Positions 48,507 through 57,779 of a DNA stretch of 59,656 nt are shown here, piece after piece (position 1 is the stretch's first letter; each line of letters starts with the position of its first letter). This DNA is from Candidatus Palauibacter denitrificans. Its GTDB lineage: Bacteria > Gemmatimonadota > Gemmatimonadetes > Palauibacterales > Palauibacteraceae. The stretch lies in contig VXMQ01000089.1 in assembly GCA_009841015.1 (NCBI GenBank), positions 1 to 59,656 on the forward strand. Reading direction: 5' to 3'. The translations under genes and the position numbers were made by a program. The notes under the pieces were generated by a model that did not search any database, was not told where the DNA came from, and saw nothing but the letters and a program-made list of their open reading frames with translations.

Positions 48507-51341
48507 TCAGTTGGGGACGACTCGGACCACTTGGCCGTTGTGGTCGACGACCCGGATGGGGCCGCGGAGGATGTCGTCGCCGTAGGGGATCATGCGTGCG
48601 GGCGTCGCGCGGGCGCTGCCCGTGGAGCCCGGAATCCGGTAGGTCTCGGCGAGCCCGACCTTGACCGAGTACCCGAGGTCCGCCAGCGACTGGACGGTGA
48701 TGAGGCTCAGGAGATCGCGTTCGCCGACCGCCTGGAAGGGCGTCATCAACTCGTCGCCCAGCACGGATTCCCGCCAGTGTGTGTCCGCTGCCCCGGGTCC
48801 CGACGTGTTTTCGACCGGCACTTTCTCGCCGTCGTTGTAATGGGCTCCGCCCCGCTCGTCGAACGCGGCGATGGCCAGCGGTCCCCTGAAATGCGTGTCC
48901 GCTCCCGTATTGTGAACGGACGGATTCCGCAGCAGGCCGTGGTCGACCCACACCGTCCCGATCCCCAGGACATGGCCGATCTCGTGCAGGATCACCTCCT
49001 CTACATCCTTGAGGTTCCCCTCTTCCTCGAGCCGCGCCAGATCCGTCGCGTCGAGTTCCAGGGCGCCGACGGCGGGCAGGCGGGACTCATCGCGAACGAC
49101 GCAGGGGCCTGCCCGGGCCAGGACGCCGTCCTCGCCGTCGATCTCCCGGACGGACGCCACGATCACGATGTCGTCAGCGGTGCCGATTCGCTGGTCCGTC
49201 GTGATGTCCCAGCAGCCAGGCGCCACATCCTGGCCGAGAGGGACATCCTCCAGTTCCGTGTCCACCAGAATGGCCGTCCAGAAGCTCACCGCGTCGGCCA
49301 GGGCCTCCGCCTGCGACTCCGTCACCGCGTCCAGCAGGATCAGGTCGATGTCGAAGGGCCGTGACGCCGCTTCTCGCACAAGCACAGGGAAGGAAAGCTC
49401 CGCGGTCGCGCCCGGCGGGTCGGTCGCGGTCAGGGTCACCGTCGTGGAACCCGCGGCCCCGGGCGTCAGCGTCACGACGCCGTCCTCGGCGGTCACCGTC
49501 ACGACGGCGGCGTCGGCCGTGGCGCCCGAGATGCGCAGGGCGGCGCCCTCGGGATCCCGGAAGTAGTCCAACGCCGTGAACGCGGTCGGATGGGCGCCCG
49601 ACTGCATGCGCTGCGTCGCCACTTCTCGCTCCGGCACGGGTGGAGCGTTCGTCCCTTCCCCGAAGAGGACGAGCGGGTCCTCCACTCCGATCTCGATTCC
49701 CGTCACCCCTCCCGGGACCGCGGGCGCCGGGCCCGCCACCACCTGGACTTCGTCCTGGCCGCCCCCGGTCGCGGTCACCGTGATCTCCGCGCTCCGTTCG
49801 CTCCCCGCTTCGAGGACCGCCGTCTCCGACGAGAGCGTGCCACCCCAGGCGGAGAGGGGAACCGTCATGGCGAACGGTGCCCCCTCGGCCACGGCGAGCG
49901 CGATCCGCGCGGGACCAGTGGCGGCGGGGTCCGGATTGTCCGTTCGCCCGAGCTCGAGCGCGAGGGCGAACGGGGCCCCCGGGTTCTCCGCCAGGAGCAG
50001 CGTGTCGAGGCTGGACAAGCCGACGAACATCCGCTCCGGCAGCGCCGCCAGGCGGTTCCCGTCCAGCCGAAGCACGCGGAGCGCGGAGGATCCCGAGAGC
50101 AGCCCCGCGGGAAGCTCGGCGAGCCGATTGTCGTACAGGCGCAGCGACTCCAGGCGGGAGAGGTCTGCGAACGCGCCCTCCGGCAGCGAAGCGAGCGCGT
50201 TCCGGTCCAGCCGCAGCTCCCGGAGGCTGGAGAGGCCCGCGAACAGACTCGCGGGAAGCGTCTCGATCCCGCTGTCCTGAAGCAGCAGGCTCTCGAGCCC
50301 GGAGAGTCCGCCGAAGGCGCCTCCCTCGAGCCTTCCGATACGACCGTTGCCGAGGTAGAGCCACTTCAGGCCGCTCAAGCCGGCGAACACGCCGTCGCCC
50401 AGGGTCGCGAAGTCGTTGCCGCCCAGGTGCAGCCGCTCCAGGCTCGCGAGTTCCGCGAACGCTCCCGCCGGCAGCGTGGCGAGCGCGTTGGCACGCACCT
50501 CCAGCGTCTCCAGGGCCGCGAGTCCCGCAAACGATTCGGCCGACAGCGTGGTCAGCGCGTTGTCGCCCAGATCCAGCGTCTTCAGGCGCGCGAGCCCCGC
50601 GAAGGCAGCGGCGGGCAGCGTCTCGAATCCGTTGTTTCGCAGGCGCAGCGTCTCGAGGTTTGTGAGATCGACGAATGCGCCCACGGGAAAGGCGGTGAAG
50701 CCGACGCCGGAGAGGTCCAGGTATCGGAGGTTGTGCAGGCCCGAAAGATCGCCTGGCCTGAGCGTGGGTATCTCGATGCCCGCGAGGTTCAGCGAGGTGA
50801 CCGCCAGGTGCGCCGTGGTCACCGCCGAGCAGCGGTCGGCGCGGCTGCGGGCGACGAGTGCGTCCCGGATCTCCGGAGTGCGGTCGCAAACGCCTTCCGC
50901 GATTGTCACCCGCGTCGAGGTGGTTGCGCCCAGTCGATATCCCGCATCCGTGGCCGGCGCATCCAGGCTGAAGAGGAAGGCTTCGCGCACGGGCTCGATG
51001 TCGTCGTCGTCCCGGATCGCGATCCGGACCTCCGCGACGCCCACCCCCGCGGGAACGGAGACCGAACCATCGGCGCGGTAGTCCGCCGTGTCCGCGTCCG
51101 CGGTGGCCGGGTCTTCATCCGCGCTCAGCGTGTAGCGGAGGATGATGGGCGAGGCTGGCGGGGGATCGAGACGGACGGGCACGATCGCGTCCAGGCCCTC
51201 GAATGCGTCAGGCGCCAGGGCGTGGATCGTCGCCACCGGCGTCGGCGCGGGTTCGGGCGGCGAGGTCGTGCCGCCGTCGCACGCGGCCAGCGCCGCCACG
51301 ATGCACGCCAGCGTCCACCTGCTCCGGGTCGGATCCACCAT
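48507..51341 (-). CDS. Lipoprotein with Calx-beta-like, leucine-rich repeat and C-terminal metzincin-like metalloprotease domains
   Basis: CIVAALAACDGG lipobox; many LxxLxLxxNxLxxLPxxAFxGL units; HEIGHVLGIGTVWVDHGLL zinc motif. Confidence 0.88.
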   Translation of the reverse strand: MVDPTRSRWTLACIVAALAACDGGTTSPPEPAPTPVATIHALAPDAFEGLDAIVPVRLDPPPASPIILRYTLSADEDPATADADTADYRADGSVSVPAGVGVAEVRIAIRDDDDIEPVREAFLFSLDAPATDAGYRLGATTSTRVTIAEGVCDRTPEIRDALVARSRADRCSAVTTAHLAVTSLNLAGIEIPTLRPGDLSGLHNLRYLDLSGVGFTAFPVGAFVDLTNLETLRLRNNGFETLPAAAFAGLARLKTLDLGDNALTTLSAESFAGLAALETLEVRANALATLPAGAFAELASLERLHLGGNDFATLGDGVFAGLSGLKWLYLGNGRIGRLEGGAFGGLSGLESLLLQDSGIETLPASLFAGLSSLRELRLDRNALASLPEGAFADLSRLESLRLYDNRLAELPAGLLSGSSALRVLRLDGNRLAALPERMFVGLSSLDTLLLAENPGAPFALALELGRTDNPDPAATGPARIALAVAEGAPFAMTVPLSAWGGTLSSETAVLEAGSERSAEITVTATGGGQDEVQVVAGPAPAVPGGVTGIEIGVEDPLVLFGEGTNAPPVPEREVATQRMQSGAHPTAFTALDYFRDPEGAALRISGATADAAVVTVTAEDGVVTLTPGAAGSTTVTLTATDPPGATAELSFPVLVREAASRPFDIDLILLDAVTESQAEALADAVSFWTAILVDTELEDVPLGQDVAPGCWDITTDQRIGTADDIVIVASVREIDGEDGVLARAGPCVVRDESRLPAVGALELDATDLARLEEEGNLKDVEEVILHEIGHVLGIGTVWVDHGLLRNPSVHNTGADTHFRGPLAIAAFDERGGAHYNDGEKVPVENTSGPGAADTHWRESVLGDELMTPFQAVGERDLLSLITVQSLADLGYSVKVGLAETYRIPGSTGSARATPARMIPYGDDILRGPIRVVDHNGQVVRVVPN

Positions 51342-51345
51342 CAGA

Positions 51346-54300
51346 TCACCGTGAAGACCTCCCGTAACCGGTCGCCCGGTCGGCGGAGATGTAGCCGTCG
51401 AGGATGTCTTCCCTTACCCGGTCGGTCGGGCGCCGTGCCGGGTCGCCGAGGCCGCCGCCCCCCGGCGTCTCCAGCACGATGCGCCGGTCGGGGGGGACGA
51501 CCTCGCGGCCCTTGGGCCGGAACTCGCCCACGCCGGGCACATGGACGCGCCCCGCGGCGCCGTCCCCGCCACCGTCGCGTCCCCGCGCCGGGTTGCGGAC
51601 CCGCTCGAACATCTTGGAGACGGCGAACGCCTCGCCGTCCGCGTGGGAGATCTCCATCACCTGGCCGAGGCCGCCCCGGAACTCGCCGGGACCGCCGGAG
51701 TCGGGGAGGTACTCCTTCCGCCAGAAGATGAGCGGCGCGACCGTCTCCGTGATCTCGATCGGCGTGCTGCGGACCCCGGAGGGGAACGCCGTCGCCGAGA
51801 GCCCGTCCTTCCCCGGGCGGGCCCCCGTACCGCCGGCGTGGAAGGGGTTCACGACGAACGCCTCGCCGCCGTAGGGGTGGGCGCCGGTCAGTCCCGGCCC
51901 GGCCATGATAACGGGGTTCCAGAGGCACGACGCGCCTTCCGCGGGGACGGCGCCGGGCTCCAGCGCCTGTTCGAGGCAGCCCAGGACGACATCCGGCAGC
52001 ATCTGGCCGATCGCGTGGCGCGCGGAGACGGCCGCGGGAGGGGGCGCGTTGAGAAGCGATCCGGGCGGAGCGGCGACTTCGATCGCCGCCAGCGACCCCG
52101 CGTTGTTCGGGACCTCGGAACCGACGATGCAGCGCACGCCGAACGAACTGTACGCGCGCGTATAGGTCACCGGGACGTTGATGCCGCGCGACGACATCGG
52201 CGACGTGCCGTCCCAGTCGATCGTGATGGTCCCGTCGGGCAGGACCGTGAGGGCGCACACGAGGTCGAGATCCTCGTCGTAGCCGTCGATCCGCATCCGG
52301 TTCCGGTACGTCCCCGGGCGGAGCGCCCCGATCCGCTCCCGCATCGCGCGCCGGGAGGCGGAGATGATCGTCTCCGCCAGCGGCTCCAGGGAATCGATCC
52401 CGAACTCCATCATCATCGCCACCAGCCGCTCGGACCCCGTGCGGTTGCAGGCGGCCAGCGAGTAGAGGTCGCCCTGGGCGACATCCGGGTCCCGCACGTT
52501 CGCCCGCACGAGTCGCATGAGCGTCTCGTCCACCCGTCCGCCGCGGATCAGATAGCCGATGGGAAGGCGGATCCCCTCCTCGAACACCTGGTTCGCGTCC
52601 GCCCCGAAGCCGCGTCCGCCGACATCGGCGATGTGGCTCGTGGCCGCGAACAGCGCCACCGGTCGCCCGTCCAGGAACGTCGGCGTGACCACCGTGAAGT
52701 CGTTGAGGTGTCCCGTGCCTTCCCAGGGATCGTTGGTGATGAGGACATCGTCCTCGTGCAGTGTGTCTACGGGGAAATCCCGGAGGAAGAACCCGACGGA
52801 GGCGGCCATCGCGTTGACGTGGCCCGGCGTGCCCGTGACCGCCTGCGCGAGCATGCGCCCGGAGAGGTCGAACACGCCGGCGGAGAGGTCGCCCGCTTCC
52901 CGCACCGGGGTCGAGAACGCCGTCCGCACCAGGGTCCGCGCCTGCTCCTCCACCACGGACAGCAGCCGGCTCCACATGATCTGCCCTTCGAGCGCCGCGA
53001 TCCCCGTTTGGGCGCCGGTGGCCGCCACGCCGACCGCATCCGCCGTGCCCGCTGCACCCTCTGCTGCCGCCCCCTCCGCAGCCCTCCGCTCGCTTGCCTT
53101 CCGCTCGACGAGGAGGTGGCCGCCGGCGACGGCCCGCGCGTCCCAGCCGTCCGGGACCACGGTCGTCGTCTGATCTTCCGCAATCAGCGCCGGGCCCTCG
53201 ACGCGGGTTCCCTCCGCAAGCGTCCCTCGCGTGTAGACGGTCGCCGTCGCCGACTCGCCGCCGGGTCCGTCCCACAGTTCGGTCCGGCGCTCGGGCTCCG
53301 GTTTCCGCGCAGCGGCTCGCCCCCCTGAAGACGTTCCCGCGGGAACGTCCGTGGGCTCCGTAGCGGGCGCCGACACGACGAGCGTCCAGCTCAGAACTTC
53401 GATGTCCAGCCCCGGGATCGTACGTCCGTACACCGCCTCGTAGCCGCGGTCGAACGCGTTGCGCAGCGCCGCCGCGTCCTCGACGTCGCCGGGGAGGTCG
53501 ACGCCGATCTCGTGCCCCTGCCCGACATAGCGCATGTAGGCGCGCGCCTTCTCACTCGTCGGCGCGCCCGGCGCCCCGCGCGAGACCACGGCCTCGGCCT
53601 CCGCCCGCATCTCATCGAACACCTCTCGCACGACAGCGGGATCGAAGCCGGACAGGCGCATGTAGCGACTGCGCACGACCTCGTAGGAGATGGGGGCAAG
53701 GAGGAAGCCCACGGCCGACCCCACGCCCGCGTCGGCCGGGATGAGGAAGCGGTCCACCTCCAGCTTGTCCGCCAGGCGCGCGGCGTGGATGGGGGCGGAG
53801 CCGCCGAAGGCGATGAGCGTGCGGCCCGCCACCCCCTTCCCCCACTCGATCGCGTGGGTGCGGGCAGCGTTGGACATGTTCTCGTCCACCATCTCGCTGA
53901 TCCCGAGCGCGGCGAACGTCGCGTCGAGCCCCAGTCCCCGCCCGACGCGGGATTCGATCGCGGCCTCCGCCCGCCCCCGGTCGAGGGAGATCGAGCCTCC
54001 GGCAAAAGACTCCGGGTCGATCCGCCCAAGGACGACATCGGCGTCCGTCACCGTGGGCTCGTCCCCGCCCCGGCCGTACGCCGCCGGCCCCGGCTCCGAA
54101 CCGGCGCTCCCCGGGCCGACCTGGATCCGCTCCAGGTCGTCAACCCCGGCGATCGACCCGCCCCCGGCCCCGATCTCGACCATTTCGATCACGGGAATCC
54201 GCACCGGCAGCCCGCTCCCCTGCTTGAAGCGGTAGCTGCGGGCGACCTCGAACGTGCGGGAGTGGAGCGGCCGCCCTCCGTCGATCACGCACAGCTTCGC

Positions 54301-55173
54301 CGTCGTCCCGCCCATGTCGAAGGAGAGGACGTCGCCCAGTTCCAGGTTGCGCGCGAGGTGGCTGGCGAGGATGGCGCCGCCGGCCGGTCCGGACTCCACC
54401 AGGCGGACGGGCGCGGCGACCGCCGTCTCCAGCGTCGTGAGGCCCCCGCCCGAGGTCATGAGGAGGAAGGGACAGGCGAGTCCCGACTCCCGCAGCGAAT
54501 CCGAGAGCCCCGTCAGGTAGCGGGCCATGAGCGGCTGGACATAGGCGTTCGCGCACGCCGTCGACTGCCGCTCGTACTCCCGCACCTCCGGACACACGTC
54601 CGAGGCCAGCGTCACCGGAAGGCCCGGCCTCCACGCGTCGAGGATCTCCCCGATCCGCCGCTCGTGGGCCGGGTTCGCGTACCCGTGAATGAGCCCGACC
54701 GCGACGGACTCCACCTCCTCCGCCTCGAGCGTCGGGAGGAGCGCCCGCACCGAATCCTCATCGAGCGGGATGAGGACGCGGCCGCGGTGGTCGACCCGCT
54801 CCTCCACCGGAAGCCGAAGCCGGCGGGGGACGAGCGGGGCAGGGCGGTCGACCCCGATGTCGTACTGCTCGAAGCGGTTCTCGTGCGCCATCTCCAGCGC
54901 GTCGCGGTGCCCGGAGGTGACGATCAGCGCCGTGCGCGCGCCCCGCCGCTCGATGACCGCGTTCGTGGCCAGCGTCGTGCCGTGGATGACGAGACGGACG
55001 GCGGAGGGCGGGACGTCCGCCAGTCCCAGCACCTTGTGCACGCCCTCGAGGACGCCCCGCTCGGGCGCGGCGGCGGTCGTGAGCACTTTCGTCGTAACGA
55101 GGCGCCCGCCGGCCTCCAGCGCCACGTCCGTGAAGGTGCCGCCGATGTCGATGGCGAGCCGGGCGCCCATCAC
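51346..55173 (-). CDS. Fused HyuA-HyuB hydantoinase/5-oxoprolinase-like protein
   Basis: MMGARLAIDIGGTFTDVALEAGG..FDMGGTTAKLCVIDGG..GGGSIAGVDDLERIQVGPGSAGSEPGPAAYGRGG, then IMWSRLLSVVEEQARTLVRTAFSTPVREAGDLSAGVFDLSGRMLAQ..TGTPGHVNAM..DVLITNDPWEGTGHLNDFTV. Confidence 0.93.
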   Translation of the reverse strand: MMGARLAIDIGGTFTDVALEAGGRLVTTKVLTTAAAPERGVLEGVHKVLGLADVPPSAVRLVIHGTTLATNAVIERRGARTALIVTSGHRDALEMAHENRFEQYDIGVDRPAPLVPRRLRLPVEERVDHRGRVLIPLDEDSVRALLPTLEAEEVESVAVGLIHGYANPAHERRIGEILDAWRPGLPVTLASDVCPEVREYERQSTACANAYVQPLMARYLTGLSDSLRESGLACPFLLMTSGGGLTTLETAVAAPVRLVESGPAGGAILASHLARNLELGDVLSFDMGGTTAKLCVIDGGRPLHSRTFEVARSYRFKQGSGLPVRIPVIEMVEIGAGGGSIAGVDDLERIQVGPGSAGSEPGPAAYGRGGDEPTVTDADVVLGRIDPESFAGGSISLDRGRAEAAIESRVGRGLGLDATFAALGISEMVDENMSNAARTHAIEWGKGVAGRTLIAFGGSAPIHAARLADKLEVDRFLIPADAGVGSAVGFLLAPISYEVVRSRYMRLSGFDPAVVREVFDEMRAEAEAVVSRGAPGAPTSEKARAYMRYVGQGHEIGVDLPGDVEDAAALRNAFDRGYEAVYGRTIPGLDIEVLSWTLVVSAPATEPTDVPAGTSSGGRAAARKPEPERRTELWDGPGGESATATVYTRGTLAEGTRVEGPALIAEDQTTTVVPDGWDARAVAGGHLLVERKASERRAAEGAAAEGAAGTADAVGVAATGAQTGIAALEGQIMWSRLLSVVEEQARTLVRTAFSTPVREAGDLSAGVFDLSGRMLAQAVTGTPGHVNAMAASVGFFLRDFPVDTLHEDDVLITNDPWEGTGHLNDFTVVTPTFLDGRPVALFAATSHIADVGGRGFGADANQVFEEGIRLPIGYLIRGGRVDETLMRLVRANVRDPDVAQGDLYSLAACNRTGSERLVAMMMEFGIDSLEPLAETIISASRRAMRERIGALRPGTYRNRMRIDGYDEDLDLVCALTVLPDGTITIDWDGTSPMSSRGINVPVTYTRAYSSFGVRCIVGSEVPNNAGSLAAIEVAAPPGSLLNAPPPAAVSARHAIGQMLPDVVLGCLEQALEPGAVPAEGASCLWNPVIMAGPGLTGAHPYGGEAFVVNPFHAGGTGARPGKDGLSATAFPSGVRSTPIEITETVAPLIFWRKEYLPDSGGPGEFRGGLGQVMEISHADGEAFAVSKMFERVRNPARGRDGGGDGAAGRVHVPGVGEFRPKGREVVPPDRRIVLETPGGGGLGDPARRPTDRVREDILDGYISADRATGYGRSSR
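53330..53349. repeat. Palindrome family copy d: GACGTTCCCGCGGGAACGTC (perfect), inside the HyuAB coding sequence
   Basis: Direct reading; encodes TDVPAGTS in the inter-domain linker. Confidence 0.95.
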
Positions 55174-55958
55174 CCGTCTTCGCGCAGCGGAACCGTGTAG
55201 TTCAACGCCAGGCGCCCGCCGTCCGGGTAGATGGTCTCGCCCGTGAGGTACGAGGCGTAGTCGCTCGCGAGGAAGACGGCCACGGTCCCGATCTCGGCGG
55301 GGTCCCCGAACCGTCCCAGCGGCGTGCGGGAGAGGATCGTGCGCCGCGCCTCCTCGTCGGCGATCACCGAGTCGAGGATGTCGGTGACGATCGTTCCCGG
55401 CCCGATCGCGTTGACCCGGATGTCATGCGGCGCGAGCGCGAGCGCCATCACCTTCGTGAGCTGCATGACCCCGCCCTTGGAGGCCGCGTAGGCGAGCTGG
55501 TTCGGAATCGTCACCACCGCGTTCGTCGACGACATGTGGATGATCGACCCCTTCACCCCGCGCGCGACCATGTCCCGCGCCACGAGACGGGAGACGAGGA
55601 AGGTCCCGCGCAGGTTCACGCCCAGCACCCGGTCGAAGTCCTCGACTTCGGCGTCCAGAATCGAGCCCGCCGCGATGATCCCCGCGTTGTTGAGCAGGAT
55701 GTCGCAGCGGCCGAAGCGTTCCGTGCAGGCGTCGAGCAGGGCCGCGCAGTCGCTCTCCTCGCTCACGTCGGTGCGCACCGCGAGCGTCTCCCGCCCCGTC
55801 TCCTCCGCGATGCGCCGGGCCGTGTCCGAGCAACGCTCCTCCAGGACGTCCCCCAGCACGACATCCGCCCCGTGACGGGCGAAGGCGAGCGCGCACGCGG
55901 CGCCGATCCCCTTCGCGGCCCCCGTGACGATGGCCGTCTTCCCCTCAAGTGTGATCAC
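55170..55958 (-). CDS. SDR-family oxidoreductase
   Basis: VITLEGKTAIVTGAAKGIGAACALAFARHGADVVLGDV..ILLNNAGIIAAG..YAASKGGVMQLTKVMALALAPHDIRVNAIGPG. Confidence 0.95.
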   Translation of the reverse strand: MITLEGKTAIVTGAAKGIGAACALAFARHGADVVLGDVLEERCSDTARRIAEETGRETLAVRTDVSEESDCAALLDACTERFGRCDILLNNAGIIAAGSILDAEVEDFDRVLGVNLRGTFLVSRLVARDMVARGVKGSIIHMSSTNAVVTIPNQLAYAASKGGVMQLTKVMALALAPHDIRVNAIGPGTIVTDILDSVIADEEARRTILSRTPLGRFGDPAEIGTVAVFLASDYASYLTGETIYPDGGRLALNYTVPLREDG

Positions 55959-56185
55959 GCTGAGCCCTTCCTGGTTCGGTTGACGTGCCCCTGTCGCGCC
56001 TCCTCGATGCGGCGCTTCCCACGCTCCGCTGCACGGTGATGATCCCGCGTTGATCGTCGGAGCGAAGCTGGGGAGGTCGGAGCGGCGGTCCCTATCGTAT
56101 CGACGAAAGCGGCGTGTGGCATGCAACAGCGGAATCTCACCGAGGCTCGATTACGAAGTCTACCTCTCGTGTCTCGACTCTCGAC

Positions 56186-56228
56186 ATGGTATTGTCATGA
56201 AATATGCCAGAAACACGGAGTATACCAT
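56186..56228. promoter_or_regulatory. Inverted repeat ATGGTAT-N29-ATACCAT overlapping the antitoxin start, candidate operator
   Basis: Direct reading: 7-bp perfect arms in an AT-rich patch. Confidence 0.5.
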
Positions 56229-56538
56229 GAAGAAAGAGAACCGGAACTCGCCGGCCGATGCTTCGCCGGATCCCGTGCGGGAGTCCGTGCCCGATACGGA
56301 ACGCGTGACGATCGACGAAGCCGGTCGGCTGGTGGTCCCCGCCCGCTTCCGCCGCGCACTGGACATTCGGGGCCGGCAGCAACTGATCATGGCCCTGGAG
56401 GGCGACACGATCCGACTGCGCACCCCCAGCGCCGCACTCGCGCGGCTGCAGGCCATCGCGCGCCGGCACTGGAAGGGCTCCGGGAGCGTCGTCGATGAAT
56501 TCATCCTGGAACGGCGAGCCGAAGCCGCTCGTGAATGA
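56227..56538 (+). CDS. vapB: AbrB-type antitoxin (VapB-like)
   Basis: RVTIDEAGRLVVPARFRRALDIRGRQQLIMALEGDTIRLRTP. Confidence 0.88.
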   Translation: MKKENRNSPADASPDPVRESVPDTERVTIDEAGRLVVPARFRRALDIRGRQQLIMALEGDTIRLRTPSAALARLQAIARRHWKGSGSVVDEFILERRAEAARE

Positions 56539-56929
56539 AGCGTTCGAGACCGTGCTTGACGCCTCGGCCGTCCTGGCGGCGCTGCTAAACGAACGGGGGG
56601 CGGTTCGCGTCGAACGCGCGCTCAAGCGAGGAGCCGCCATGTCGTCGGTGAACGTGGCAGAGGTCGCGGCGCGTCTCTCGCAAGACGGCTGGTCCTCGGG
56701 GGACGTGTCGAGCGTCGTCGAGGGATTGGGGATCGAAGTCATCCCCTTCGACCGCCAGACCGCCCTGCTCAGCGGCGCTTATCGCCCGCGAACACGGCGT
56801 CACGGCCTCGGACTGGGGGGCCGCGCATGCCTTGCCACCGCAAGCAGACTCGGTCTCCCGGCCCTCACCGCCGACCGGAGCTGGGCCGCCCTCAACATCG
56901 ACGGCGTGAAGGTCGTGCAGATCCGGTGA
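56531..56929 (+). CDS. vapC: PIN-domain toxin, VapC-like; GTG start overlapping the antitoxin stop
   Basis: VNEAFETVLDASAVLAALLNERGAVRVERAL...MSSVNVAEVAARL..LATASRLGLPALTADRSWAAL. Confidence 0.88.
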   Translation: MNEAFETVLDASAVLAALLNERGAVRVERALKRGAAMSSVNVAEVAARLSQDGWSSGDVSSVVEGLGIEVIPFDRQTALLSGAYRPRTRRHGLGLGGRACLATASRLGLPALTADRSWAALNIDGVKVVQIR

Positions 56930-57019
56930 AGGCCAGCTTGTGGTCACGATGTGGTCTTGAAATTGGGGAGTGTGATGCCGCATACTGAGTCCGTGAAGCG
57001 CAGCCGGGAGCGATCCGCC

Positions 57020-57280
57020 ATGGAACTCGCAATACGTGAGGCGAAGGCCCGCCTCTCCGAACTCGTCGCCGCCGCCCGCAGCGGCGAGCGCGTGATCATT
57101 ACGAAACACGGTCGCCCCGCGGTCGAACTCGTTCGCTGCGACCACGGCGGCGGGATCGATTTCGAGAAACTGGAGGCAGCCCGCCGTCGGCTCGGCATGG
57201 AAGGGGATCGCGAGCCGTGGCCCTCGGAATACGACGATCCGGCATTCAGCCGCCGGGTGCTGGGTCTCGATATCGAGTAG
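57020..57280 (+). CDS. Phd/YefM-type antitoxin
   Basis: MELAIREAKARLSELVAAARSGERVIITKHGRPAVELVRC. Confidence 0.9.
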   Translation: MELAIREAKARLSELVAAARSGERVIITKHGRPAVELVRCDHGGGIDFEKLEAARRRLGMEGDREPWPSEYDDPAFSRRVLGLDIE

Positions 57281-57290
57281 TCGGCCGACG

Positions 57291-57698
57291 ATGCGCGTAC
57301 TCCTCGATACGTCCTATCTCTACAACTTCATGGAAGCGCCGGGAAGATTCCATGAGTCCGAGCGACGGTTTCTCGCCGCCCGCGATGCCCGCATCCACGT
57401 GAGCGCGGTGTCCATCTGGGAAATGCGGCTCAAGCACCGTGCCCGTCGCGCGTCGGGCGCCCGCAAGAGTCCCTTCGCACCGCAGGACGTGCTCGCGCTG
57501 CTGGAAGATCAGGACGTGACGTTCCTGCCCATGACCATCCTCGATGCCGCGGAGGAGCTTGAGCCGCCCCTCGATCACAGGGATCCGTTCGACGAACTGC
57601 TCCTGGTCCAGGCGCAACGGCAGGGCCTGATGCTGCTCACGACCGACCGACGTCTCGCCGACCATCCGCTCGCTGTGACTGCCGAGGGGCTCGGCTAA
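57291..57698 (+). CDS. PIN-domain toxin
   Basis: MRVLLDTSYLYNFMEAPGRFHESERRFL...VSAVSIWEMRLK..DPFDELLLVQAQRQGLMLLTTDRRLADH. Confidence 0.9.
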   Translation: MRVLLDTSYLYNFMEAPGRFHESERRFLAARDARIHVSAVSIWEMRLKHRARRASGARKSPFAPQDVLALLEDQDVTFLPMTILDAAEELEPPLDHRDPFDELLLVQAQRQGLMLLTTDRRLADHPLAVTAEGLG

Positions 57699-57725
57699 GA
57701 CCCCTTCCTCAGCGCCCCGCTTCCG

Positions 57726-57745
57726 CGCGTTCCCGCGGGAACGTC
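57726..57745. repeat. Palindrome family copy e: core CGTTCCCGCGGGAACG (57728-57743)
   Basis: Direct reading. Confidence 0.92.
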
Positions 57746-57779
57746 TCGGGAACGCGGGGCATCGCAGGGAGACGGGTCA

